From assembly GCA_043820985.1 (NCBI GenBank), contig JBDRDH010000184.1, positions 1 through 19,230 on the forward strand: a stretch of 19,230 nucleotides of DNA, written 5' to 3'. A program made the translations under genes and the position numbers. Below the pieces are notes generated by a model. That model was not told where the DNA came from. It saw only the letters and a program-made list of their open reading frames with translations, and searched no databases. This stretch comes from JAAYXS01 sp043820985 (GTDB lineage: Bacteria; Planctomycetota; Phycisphaerae; UBA1845; Fen-1342). Shown piece after piece: positions 6,730 through 14,850 of the stretch (its first letter is position 1; each line of letters opens with the position of its first letter).

Positions 6730-8178
6730 TTGTCTGTACCAGTCTCAGTAGGTTTCCTGCGCGTGCGTCTGCTGGTTCCCCCCGAACCATACGCCCTGGC
6801 TGACCTGGTCGTACTGGACAGCGCATACGCCGCCCGGACGTTTTTAGCCCGCTTCCTGCCGGACGCCGGCGCCATGGCGACCATCCGGGCGTTCCTCGTC
6901 GAGCAAACCCATCACTGCGTGCTGCGGGAATATACCGACCAGGATATTGTCGCGGCGCTGGCCGAGAAGATCGCGCGCCACGAAGTGCTGGTGATCCGCG
7001 AGCGCCAAGCCGCCTACGGCGACCAGGGCCGCGCGGCCCCAGCGCCCGAAGCCGTGCTGGCCGCTCCCGGCGAGGCCGAGGAACACTGGATCAAGATCAA
7101 GGTGGTCCACGACCTGACCAGCGAGCCGATCCCGGGCGTGAAGCTGCGCGTCCGTCTGCCCAACGGCAAGTTGTACGACCAGACCACGCGCCCCGACGGC
7201 ATGATCGAGATCAACGGTATCGATCCCGGCACGTGTGATGTCACCTGTCCGTTGCGGTTCGGCACCGCCAAACTGACCAACACATTTGACTACATCGGTC
7301 TGGGCGAAACCACCATCGAGCCCAGCGAGATCGAGCCGCCCCCGACTTCCGCTGACATAGACGGCCAGTACATCGCTGACATCGAGGAACATAAGGTACA
7401 CACCGGCGAGACGCTGGAAAGCCTGGCCGCAAGCGCCGAGATGACCTGGCAGGAACTGGCGCTGTTCAACTGGGACACCAGTTCGCCAGCAAAAATCAAC
7501 GAACATCTGTACGATGATATCGGCTGCACCAAGAAGACGGCGGACGGCTACAACTACGTGTTTGACGACACCGATCATCCCGGCATCGTCTACATTCCGC
7601 GCGAGTTCTCGGAGGAAGGTCTGGCCGTCGACCAGACGCACACGCTGCGGGTCAAGAAACGCGACGGGTTCCGCGTCATCCTGCAAAACGAGCAGGAGCT
7701 GCGCGTTCCCGAGGCCGAGTTCGAGGCCACGCTGGCCGACGGCAGCAAACGCCGGGGCCGCATCGGGCGCACCGGGGTGGCGATCCTCAAGGACGTGCCG
7801 CCGGGCGAGGTTACCGTGGAGTGGCTGGACTTCGATGATATCGAGTCGAAATCCCTGGCGGCCTGCACTCGGGATGGATTCAAGCGGCGCGACACGGAGG
7901 AAGCCCTGCGGCTGCTGCGGCACTCGCCGACGATGATCAAGCAGGCCGTCAAGGCTTACGACACCTACTACAACGACCACACCGGCCAGGGACTGATCGA
8001 GGACATTTACCAGGAATTCCCGGATGAGCGCAGCCAGTTGACGGCCGAGATCATGATGAAGGTGGCCGACCTGCCGACCCGCCGCAAGATCGAGGTGGAG
8101 GAGTTCGAGGACCCGGACAACGACGAACAATACACGGACACCGAATACGCCCGGGCGGACATGTTCGATGGAGCCTAA
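6730..8178 (+). CDS. LysM and carboxypeptidase-regulatory-like multidomain protein of an effector operon
   Basis: A 482-residue protein without a signal peptide or membrane segment. Residues 1-95 are an unassigned alpha-helical domain. Residues about 119-172 (IKIKVVHDLTSEPIPGVKLR...GTCDV) look like a carboxypeptidase-regulatory-like beta sandwich. Residues about 220-290 begin with a LysM pattern (HKVHTGETLESLAASAEMTW, then LALFNW) and end in GIVYIPREF. Residues about 304-368 form a second beta-sandwich-like unit (FEATLADGSKRRGRIGRTGV). The C terminus is acidic. Such LysM plus beta-sandwich proteins often precede toxins carried by contractile injection systems, where they may act as adaptors or cell-wall-binding parts; that role is inferred. 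Translation starts at TTG 6730. The next gene starts inside its last codons (11-base overlap), so the products are made together. Confidence 0.75.
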   Translation: MSVPVSVGFLRVRLLVPPEPYALADLVVLDSAYAARTFLARFLPDAGAMATIRAFLVEQTHHCVLREYTDQDIVAALAEKIARHEVLVIRERQAAYGDQGRAAPAPEAVLAAPGEAEEHWIKIKVVHDLTSEPIPGVKLRVRLPNGKLYDQTTRPDGMIEINGIDPGTCDVTCPLRFGTAKLTNTFDYIGLGETTIEPSEIEPPPTSADIDGQYIADIEEHKVHTGETLESLAASAEMTWQELALFNWDTSSPAKINEHLYDDIGCTKKTADGYNYVFDDTDHPGIVYIPREFSEEGLAVDQTHTLRVKKRDGFRVILQNEQELRVPEAEFEATLADGSKRRGRIGRTGVAILKDVPPGEVTVEWLDFDDIESKSLAACTRDGFKRRDTEEALRLLRHSPTMIKQAVKAYDTYYNDHTGQGLIEDIYQEFPDERSQLTAEIMMKVADLPTRRKIEVEEFEDPDNDEQYTDTEYARADMFDGA

Positions 8179-10267
8179 GGACCAGTACAAGATCGACGCC
8201 GTGCCCAACGCGCGGACCGTCTCCCGCAAGTCCACTTGCACGTACTACCTGACGTGCAAGGAGCCGGGCCTCATCCAGCGGTACGACGACGAACAGGTTA
8301 AGTATGAATGGGAGGTCTACTACGATCGCGCGTTGGTCAAGGCTGGCCTGACGACCGCCATCTGGAAAGTCCCCTGGTCATACCACCGGGGCAAAACACA
8401 TCGTTTGAAGATGTGGTGGCTCTACTGTGGGCTCCACAACGTGCTCTGCGTCGTCCAGGACCCGGTTCTCAAGCACTATGTCATCAAGATCCGCCGACAA
8501 TGGGTCGACACCCAGACTCACATCCTCCGCGCGGCGCTTGGCAAGCTCAAGGACAAGAAGCTGCCCAGCCCAACGGTTGAGCTGAACTTCTACCGGCGTT
8601 ACATCGAAGTGCTCCAAGCCGCCGCAAAAGACAATCTCCCCAGTCAACACCAGACCAAGCACAAGGAGCGCATGCGGCAACTGCGCCTCTACCGCGACAA
8701 GCTCGCCGAACGGCTGAAGCAGGGCCAGGCCGTCGGCCGCGAGCGGTTTCCGTTCAAGGCCGTGCACCTCGAACAGAAGACCCAGAGGCAGAGTGAGTTG
8801 CGTGTTTGCCTGGTGTACGCCCCTTGGGAAATCGACGAGGGTCGCACCTGGCACTACTGGATTATCATCGATTGGACCAATCCCACCGTGCGGGCCACCA
8901 CCGGCGTGTACAGAGGCGGTGGCTATACACACAAGCAGGCCATCGAAAACGCACTCAAGTTCTGGAAGAGTGACAACCGCTATCCGCCCGGCAAGCTGCG
9001 CTACGAGATTCCGGCCGAGATCGGCGGCCAGTCCTTCGAGGGCGAGTTTGAGACCGATGGCAAGAGCTTCCGCGATGAACTGGCCGACTTCTTCAACTGG
9101 GTGGCGCTGGGCGCCACTATCGTCGCCGGCGTCGCGACCTTCCTCGCGCCGGTGCCGGGCTCACGCGTCGTCTCGGGCATGATCTGGATGAGTCTCTTCT
9201 CGAGCACGGCCGCGGCGGTGATCAACATCGGCCAGCGACACGAGGAGAAGTTCGGCAGTTGGAAGGACGACACCTTTGACGCCCTGACCATCGTGGGCAA
9301 CATCTTCACCGCCGGCACCATGGCCGCCTGGAGCCGGGGCGCCACCCTGTTAGTCCGCGGCGCCAAGGGCCAGATCCTCAAGGCCGTGCTGGTGGGCCAG
9401 GTGGCGACCGACGCCATCCAGGGCGTGCTGCTCGTCGGCGACGCGATGACACAATACGACCAGATCATGTCGGACAAATCCCTGTCACCCGAACAGCGGA
9501 TCAACAAGCTCGTGTTCCTGTTCGGGCGCGTCGGCTTGCAGGGGCTGGTCACGTATATCAGCGTCAAAGGCACCGCCCGCGACCTGAAGAACCTCCAGGC
9601 CGGCAAGCTCGACACGACCAAGATCAAGCAACTCCAGAATCCCGACGCCGAGGTAGACCTCACCGGCAAGCCCAAAGTCAAGGGCCACACCAAGAACCGC
9701 AAGCTGGTCACCACGGCCCAGGACGAGCAGATCCGGGCGGACAGCCAGAAGAAGGTCAGGTCATTCAAGCAGCGCTATCCGGCTGACGACGAGTTCTGGC
9801 GCGTGCGGACGATCACGGACAACGAGATCAAGCTGCAACATGCCCATCCGGACTTTCCCAACAACACCGATAAAGACTTCATGTTTCACGTGAAGATCGA
9901 CAGCGACGGTTATGTCGACGAGATGATTCGCACCCGCTGGGATATCGACGGCAACGTGACGTATTCCTCGAAGCTCAGAGCCAGTGAGTGCTATGAAATG
10001 ATGTTCGAGCACTTTGAACAAGCCGGGCGCAAGATCAAAGGCTTTGAAGCCTGCTTCGCTTGGGATAACTATACGGCTTTCAAAGCTCAGCTGGACAAGA
10101 ATATGTCCCCCAAGCAAGCATTCCTGTCATCCGGAACCGGCAAGAAATACTGGAAACCTTGGGCCGAACGCAACGGATTCGAGCTGATCGTCGAGGAGAC
10201 CCGGCACCAGGAGAAATACAGTCTATTTCATATGAAGGCGAAGTGGGTCCCGAAATCGGGTGGCTGA
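8168..10267 (+). CDS. Polymorphic-toxin-like protein with hydrophobic pre-toxin module and unassigned C-terminal domain
   Basis: A 699-residue protein. The N-terminal 300 residues are not recognised (Trp/Tyr-rich, with basic helices at about 115-190). Residues about 303-475 contain several hydrophobic segments (310-330, 336-354, 372-389, 404-424, 448-466) in a pattern like the DUF4781-type pre-toxin module of polymorphic toxins, beginning FRDELADFFNWVALGATIVA. A charged linker follows (about 476-535). The C-terminal domain, about 536-699, has conserved-looking elements WRVRTITDNEIKLQHAHPDF, FMFHVKIDSDGYVDEMI and an FEACFAWDNYTAFKAQLD...GTGKKYW helix pair; I cannot assign an activity. The architecture (carrier, membrane module, terminal domain) is that of a secreted toxin. 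The ATG at 8168 overlaps the upstream stop by 11 bases. A secretion apparatus is not in the window. Confidence 0.72.
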   Translation: MEPKDQYKIDAVPNARTVSRKSTCTYYLTCKEPGLIQRYDDEQVKYEWEVYYDRALVKAGLTTAIWKVPWSYHRGKTHRLKMWWLYCGLHNVLCVVQDPVLKHYVIKIRRQWVDTQTHILRAALGKLKDKKLPSPTVELNFYRRYIEVLQAAAKDNLPSQHQTKHKERMRQLRLYRDKLAERLKQGQAVGRERFPFKAVHLEQKTQRQSELRVCLVYAPWEIDEGRTWHYWIIIDWTNPTVRATTGVYRGGGYTHKQAIENALKFWKSDNRYPPGKLRYEIPAEIGGQSFEGEFETDGKSFRDELADFFNWVALGATIVAGVATFLAPVPGSRVVSGMIWMSLFSSTAAAVINIGQRHEEKFGSWKDDTFDALTIVGNIFTAGTMAAWSRGATLLVRGAKGQILKAVLVGQVATDAIQGVLLVGDAMTQYDQIMSDKSLSPEQRINKLVFLFGRVGLQGLVTYISVKGTARDLKNLQAGKLDTTKIKQLQNPDAEVDLTGKPKVKGHTKNRKLVTTAQDEQIRADSQKKVRSFKQRYPADDEFWRVRTITDNEIKLQHAHPDFPNNTDKDFMFHVKIDSDGYVDEMIRTRWDIDGNVTYSSKLRASECYEMMFEHFEQAGRKIKGFEACFAWDNYTAFKAQLDKNMSPKQAFLSSGTGKKYWKPWAERNGFELIVEETRHQEKYSLFHMKAKWVPKSGG

Positions 10268-10294
10268 CCCAGAGGCGACGCGGAGATACTGACC

Positions 10295-11266
10295 GTGACC
10301 AGACCCAGCGAGATCAACGCCGAGACCGTCGCCTGGCTGCGAGATAGCCGCGCCGCCGGCACGCGACTGGCCGACCTGGTACGCAAGCTGCAACGGCGCG
10401 GTCTGCCGGCCACGGAGGCCTGGACGTATCTCCAGGAGGCCTTCTGCCTCTCCGCTGGGATCAACCTGTCAGTCGTGCCACAGGATGGCACGGGTAACTA
10501 CGATGACGAAGCGCTGGAAGACCTGATCGGATCGCTGATCGATGACGCCCGCGACCGTTGGGAAACCGCCGATCCGTACCCCGATCTGATGCGGCGGCGC
10601 GACCGGCACGCGTTTCGCGCCGTGGCCCGGAAGACCGGCAACATCTTCATCGTCCGCGCCACGAATCCGTACGCCGGCCAGTACATTGGCCGGGCCGGGT
10701 TCCAGCCGGCACCGGTGCGTCTGCCTGGCGTAGCACGCAACGCGCCCCCGAACGCCGGGCTGATCGCCGCCGACCCGCAAGATTCGCGGCTGAGCCGACT
10801 GCTTAGTTCCACGGAACCGGCGACTGCCTACGAACAATTGGCCGAGCGTTTGCAGCAGCTTGGCTTCACTATCGGCGGCGCTGACGATGGCTACGTCATA
10901 CGCGGTCAGACCGGCACCGCTTTTCATCCGGGCTACTGCCTGCAAGGCGTCTACAACGCCGATAGCGGAAAGAACGCCTGGATTGGTGCCGAAGGTGAGC
11001 GGCTGCGCGCGGAGCTCAATCGGCGAATGGGGGCCGAGTTGGTCCAACGCGGGCCGCACGATGCCTGGGATCGCCGGCTTACTCTGCCCTTGTCCAGCCC
11101 GCTGCGCGCGCCACAGACGCCCGTCATATTCTTCGAACCGGACGGTAACGTCACGGTACGGTTCGATGTGTCCGCGCTGGAGAAGTACTACCGCTTCCTG
11201 GGTATCGATTGGGATCTGCTGAACCCATCGGTAGAGCCGCGCTCATCCACGACGGGGGGTGCCTGA
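10295..11266 (+). CDS. Unassigned effector-operon protein with a degenerate CyaA/edema-factor-like cyclase resemblance
   Basis: A 323-residue soluble protein. Residues 8-60 are a helical domain (AWLRDSRAAGTRLADLVRKL...YLQEAFCL). From about residue 105 the order of motifs recalls class II adenylate cyclase toxins: a segment at about 117-160 ending NAGLIAADPQ, then GYCLQGVY (213-220), ERLRAELNRRMG (235-246) and ELVQRGPHDAW (248-258). In active cyclases the corresponding sites are D-x-D metal ligands, an NALN helix and a VQHG histidine; here the D-x-D position reads Y-C and the His is Arg. If the match is right, it is a dead homologue, perhaps with an accessory, decoy or immunity role. GTG 10295 has GGAGA eight bases upstream. 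It lies 27 bases after the toxin-like gene and overlaps the next gene by one base. Confidence 0.6.
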   Translation: MTRPSEINAETVAWLRDSRAAGTRLADLVRKLQRRGLPATEAWTYLQEAFCLSAGINLSVVPQDGTGNYDDEALEDLIGSLIDDARDRWETADPYPDLMRRRDRHAFRAVARKTGNIFIVRATNPYAGQYIGRAGFQPAPVRLPGVARNAPPNAGLIAADPQDSRLSRLLSSTEPATAYEQLAERLQQLGFTIGGADDGYVIRGQTGTAFHPGYCLQGVYNADSGKNAWIGAEGERLRAELNRRMGAELVQRGPHDAWDRRLTLPLSSPLRAPQTPVIFFEPDGNVTVRFDVSALEKYYRFLGIDWDLLNPSVEPRSSTTGGA

Positions 11267-12096
11267 TGTTTCGACCATTCACCCGGACCGAGCGCGACGG
11301 CTTCCTGAACGCCCGCCGGGAGGCTTTACAGAAATATAACCAGGCCGCCGACCAGGCTGATGCCTGTGTACCGTGGAGTGAGGATGAAGCCAGGGCGTTG
11401 GCCACGGTCGACCAGCATCGGGCGCGCCTGGCACAAGTGGAACGCGATTATTTCGAGCGCCTGCCGCGTCTGCCGATGAGTCCCTGCCCGCTCTGTGGCC
11501 GGCCGCTCTATCGCAGCTTCGATCCCTTTGGCTTGGATGGTCTTTGGTGGCGCGCGGACGCCACGCCAGAGGAAGTGCCCTCATGCCCGCACTTCTGCGT
11601 GCTGGTCGGAGCGCTCAGTTTCGGCAACGCCTCGCCGTCCGCCGGCGACTTCGAGGTTCACCCCGGCCCGCAGGCACCGTACGTCATTCCGCGCATCCTC
11701 GAGTTGCCGACCGTGATCGCCGTCGTGGGCGAGATCGAGATGGTTAACGGTTATCGCGCTTACCCGATCGCGTATTTCGCCGAGCAGCGCCCCGCGCCGG
11801 AGGACCTGACCGCCGGCTGGGCGCGCCCGGTCTTCACCTATCGCCGTACTTTGGGAGAAGGTGGCTGGCGCGTGCCGAATGACCTCTGGGATTTCGACTT
11901 GCTCCCCTGGCTTCAGCGCGACAAGCTGCGCTGGTGCGAACCCGGCTCAAAAAATGCCAGGCTAAGCACCCCGTCCCCCGACCAATGCCCCTACCTGAAT
12001 CTGCCCGGCGAACGCCAACGCATGATCGTACAAGGCGCCAACGCCCGCCCCGCCGGCCTGCCCGACGGCAGCACCTGGCTGCCACCGGGCTTCTGA
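11266..12096 (+). CDS. Unassigned Cys/His-cluster protein, last gene of the effector operon
   Basis: A 276-residue soluble protein. A helical N-terminal part (1-66) leads to a probable metal site: C74-P-L-C77-G, then C107-P-H109-F-C111. Other marks are SFDPFGLDGLWW (84-95), PGPQAPYVIPRIL (133-145) and NDLWDFDLLPWLQ (205-217). I recall similar proteins beside polymorphic toxins in Planctomycetota and myxobacteria but know no established function; immunity protein or toxin chaperone are the natural guesses from its terminal position. ATG 11266 shares its A with the TGA of the upstream gene (TGATG) and has a GGGGGG site six bases before it; the longer reading from 11209 is rejected because it lies inside the upstream gene without such a site. 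Its stop is 55 bases from the convergent chemoreceptor gene. Confidence 0.65.
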   Translation: MFRPFTRTERDGFLNARREALQKYNQAADQADACVPWSEDEARALATVDQHRARLAQVERDYFERLPRLPMSPCPLCGRPLYRSFDPFGLDGLWWRADATPEEVPSCPHFCVLVGALSFGNASPSAGDFEVHPGPQAPYVIPRILELPTVIAVVGEIEMVNGYRAYPIAYFAEQRPAPEDLTAGWARPVFTYRRTLGEGGWRVPNDLWDFDLLPWLQRDKLRWCEPGSKNARLSTPSPDQCPYLNLPGERQRMIVQGANARPAGLPDGSTWLPPGF

Positions 12097-12151
12097 TCTA
12101 ATACGGCCGGCGCTCATGCCACCTGACGAGAGCAGCCACTGGATACTTTTG

Positions 12152-14464
12152 TCAGAACTCGTTCAACGACTGGTCGCATTTCTCATCGAAGGTCATGAAC
12201 TCGTCGTCGAGCGAGTTTCCTGTCTCTTTGGCCGCCGCCCCGTGGTTGCCGCCCGCCGACACTCGGTGGAATCCCTTATTAAGGTGGGCCACGCTGACCC
12301 TGTGTTGCTTGTTGGTCTTGTGCATCGAAGTAGTCGTATAGGTCGCTCTACTGTTGCCGCCGCGTCCACCCACCAGGGCCGACAGTTCATCCACCATGCC
12401 CTTGACCGTCTGGGCCTGGGCGCTGAGCTCCTCCGCCGCCGAGGCGGATTCCTCGGCTCCCGCGGCGTTCTGCTGGGTGACCTTGTCCATCTGCGAGACG
12501 GCGGTGTTGATCTGGTCGACGCCCTGGGCCTGCTCGTCGCTGGCTTGACTGATACCATTGATCAGGTTGGTTACCTTGGTCACGTCGCCGACGATGGCGC
12601 CGAGCGCCTTGCCAACGTCGCCCGCGACGTCGGTACCCTCCTTGGCCTTGACGATCGAGTCTTCGATCAGGCTGGTGGTCTCCCCGGCCGCCTGGGCGCA
12701 ACGCTGAGCCAGGTTGCGGACTTCGTCGGCCACCACGGCGAAGCCCTTGCCGTGCTCGCCGGCGCGGGCGGCCTCGACCGCCGCGTTGAGGGCCAGCAGG
12801 TTGGTCTGGAAAGCGATTTCCTCGATGACCTTGATGATCTTGCTGATCTGGCCGGAGGACTCATTGATGGCTGTCATGGCGTTGTTGAGCTTCGCCATGG
12901 TCTGGTCGCCGCTCTGGGCCGCGTCGCGCGCCTGGCCACTGAGGTTGTTGGCCTCCTTGGCGTTCTCGGCGTTGGTGCGCGTCATCGCCGCCATCTCCTC
13001 CAGGGCGCTGGAGGTTTCTTCCAGTGACGAGGCCTGCTCACTGGCGCCGGCCGCCAATTGCTGCGAGGCCGACGACACCTGCGCCGCCGCGTCGTTGACC
13101 TGGTCGGCGCCTTCGTTGAGGCCGGTGATGATGCGGTTGATCGGCTTGGTGATTCCGCGGGTGATCACAAGGGCCAGAATCGTGCCAAGCACCACGCCGG
13201 CGATTGCCAGCGTAATCATGATGGTATTGGATCTGGCGGCAACCGCTTCCATCTCGGTTTTCTTGGCGGTCCGCAGGTTGTTTGCCTGCTCGGTAAGCTT
13301 GCGGGCGGCCGCCACCATCATCTCCTCACAGATTTTCTGCTGGCCCTTATAGTCGACGACATCGGCAAACGCCTTCTTGTAGGTCAGGCAAGCGTCAATA
13401 GCCTGCTGGACCTGGTCCTTGTTCACCTGCTGCTGGAAACGGGACTTGAGGTCTTCAGCCAAAGCAAAGGCGCTGTCAGCCTGGTCATTCGCCTTTTTGA
13501 CATATTCATCGGTATTCCTGAGGAAGTAGTTCTTTTCCTGTTGTCTGGCCGCAAGTAACAACTCGATTATCCGCTTGGCGTCGTTGGCATTCGCCAGCCC
13601 TTGGGCCGCCGTGTCATTGAGGAGATCTTCGGCTCTTTCAAATTCACCAAGAATAAACTCCAGTAGCGGAGCGGCTTTCTCCTGGTAAACCTGTAATGAG
13701 GTATCGGTATCACCGCTACGGGCAGCGGCAATCTCTATCGCGCTATTATGCAGTTCCAGGTGTTTTTGTCTCGCTTCCTCTATTAGATCTCTGAATTCCT
13801 GTCCGCAAAAAGCCGCCTGCTCAGCATACTCGCTGCTGTCAAGCCATTGGCCGAAGGCACACTTATGCCCATCGGTCTGTACATTCAGGATCGCGTCTTT
13901 ATCCGCCAGAAAGTCCTTGACCGCTCCGGCCCACTGCAGGTGGGCACGGCTGCCTCCCGCCACCTTGGCCTGGACATCCATAATCGCGGCAAGTTTCATC
14001 TCCTGGTCCTGGCTCATCTCGGCCACGAGGGCCTGAGTATTCCGGGCGGATTGCACAATGGGTCCTGATTCGGCGGTCAATGCGGTAATCTGGCCCGCCA
14101 AGTCAACATACTGTTGTGCCTGATCGATGTATGTGCCCGCCTCGGTGTGCATTCCCGCGACCAATTGTTTGTCGGCGGCGACTGTCATCCTGGCGGTAAT
14201 TTCTTCCACCAGCATGTTGAATGCTTCCTTCTGGCCCAGCATCTCCTGGGCGTACTTTTCATCGCCATACCTGATGAAGTCCTTCTTCGCCAGTCGGGCT
14301 TCTTCGATAATCTTGATGAATTCATTGGCCTCATCGCCGATAAGCACCACGTGCTCAATCTTGCCGAGGCTCGACCAACCCATGTAGCCCAGGACGGCGG
14401 CGATGGCCACCATGACTCCAAAGCCGCTGTACAGTTTGGTGGCGAGTTTCATCTTCTTGAACAC
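12152..14464 (-). CDS. Methyl-accepting chemotaxis protein with HBM-like and CZB sensor segments
   Basis: A 770-residue transmembrane chemoreceptor that signals to CheA/CheW. Membrane helix 1 is about residues 12-30 and helix 2 about 414-435. The region between them should be periplasmic. It holds an HBM-like helical segment (EEARLAKKDFIRYGDEKY, 54-71), a CZB-like zinc-binding module (H175-LQW-178, C202 in KCAFGQWL, H235 and H239 in KHLELHN), and a second HBM-like segment (LAARQQEKNYFLRNTDEY, 304-321). A HAMP-like stretch starts near 436 and the signalling tip is about 540-590 (EEIAFQTNLLALNAAVEAAR). The C-terminal tail (about 700-770) is flexible and ends in acidic residues. The GTG at 14464 is preferred to the ATG four codons later because AGGAGA lies six bases before it. 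No other chemotaxis gene is nearby. Confidence 0.93.
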   Translation of the reverse strand: MFKKMKLATKLYSGFGVMVAIAAVLGYMGWSSLGKIEHVVLIGDEANEFIKIIEEARLAKKDFIRYGDEKYAQEMLGQKEAFNMLVEEITARMTVAADKQLVAGMHTEAGTYIDQAQQYVDLAGQITALTAESGPIVQSARNTQALVAEMSQDQEMKLAAIMDVQAKVAGGSRAHLQWAGAVKDFLADKDAILNVQTDGHKCAFGQWLDSSEYAEQAAFCGQEFRDLIEEARQKHLELHNSAIEIAAARSGDTDTSLQVYQEKAAPLLEFILGEFERAEDLLNDTAAQGLANANDAKRIIELLLAARQQEKNYFLRNTDEYVKKANDQADSAFALAEDLKSRFQQQVNKDQVQQAIDACLTYKKAFADVVDYKGQQKICEEMMVAAARKLTEQANNLRTAKKTEMEAVAARSNTIMITLAIAGVVLGTILALVITRGITKPINRIITGLNEGADQVNDAAAQVSSASQQLAAGASEQASSLEETSSALEEMAAMTRTNAENAKEANNLSGQARDAAQSGDQTMAKLNNAMTAINESSGQISKIIKVIEEIAFQTNLLALNAAVEAARAGEHGKGFAVVADEVRNLAQRCAQAAGETTSLIEDSIVKAKEGTDVAGDVGKALGAIVGDVTKVTNLINGISQASDEQAQGVDQINTAVSQMDKVTQQNAAGAEESASAAEELSAQAQTVKGMVDELSALVGGRGGNSRATYTTTSMHKTNKQHRVSVAHLNKGFHRVSAGGNHGAAAKETGNSLDDEFMTFDEKCDQSLNEF

Positions 14465-14470
14465 GGTTGC

Positions 14471-14476
14471 TCTCCT
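14471..14476 (-). promoter_or_regulatory. Ribosome binding site supporting a GTG start of the chemoreceptor
   Basis: AGGAGA on the minus strand ends six bases before the GTG at 14464-14462, which fixes the start. A small hairpin (CGCTCT/AGAGCG around ATCGA, 14508-14524) lies further upstream in the leader. Confidence 0.65.
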
Positions 14477-14850
14477 GTCATGTCCGTCTGTTCTGTCTGT
14501 GTTTGCCCGCTCTATCGAAGAGCGCCAACACTCAGCGCCCTTATGGCTCAATCCTCGGTTCACCAAGACAGTGGCTGCTCCGCCGGAACGCGCTCGCCAG
14601 ATCCTGATGTGTTTGTGCGCGGCAGTGTTGGTGCCCCCCCCCAATGGCCGATCGGTGGATATGTATCAGCATGTAGATCCCGCGAACGGCAGCCTTGCTG
14701 AACGAAACGACCAGATCCTCGGAGACGACTTGCCCAGGCGCCACGATAGCGCACACCTGGAAGGAGTCGCTATCCATTTATTCGTCCAAAAAGCACCGTG
14801 GATTGAGTAAAGCGGGGAATAACTGCTCCCAGTTACCCGCCTGCCACGGT
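14477..14850. other. Gene-free stretch upstream of the chemoreceptor, with a nine-C homopolymer
   Basis: About 370 bases without a credible gene. A 78-codon minus-strand frame (14541-14777) exists but has no recognisable pattern. The stretch carries a run of nine C (14634-14642; G9 on the chemoreceptor strand) about 170 bases before the chemoreceptor start. No clear promoter pair was found, though one must lie here or nearby. The right end runs into the ATPase remnant. Confidence 0.5.

Noticed and set aside
6844..8241. Minus-strand open frame of 465 codons opposite the LysM protein gene
   Set aside because: Composition is the mirror of the real coding strand, and the plus-strand gene has a ribosome binding site, domain structure and operon linkage.
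12116..13027. Plus-strand open frame of 303 codons opposite the chemoreceptor
   Set aside because: It is antisense to the conserved MCP signalling domain and has Leu/Gly/Arg-rich low-information text.
14541..14777. 78-codon minus-strand frame upstream of the chemoreceptor, crossing the G9 tract
   Set aside because: No recognisable family and no good ribosome binding site. The G9 tract could make it slippage-prone, but there is no support that it is translated.
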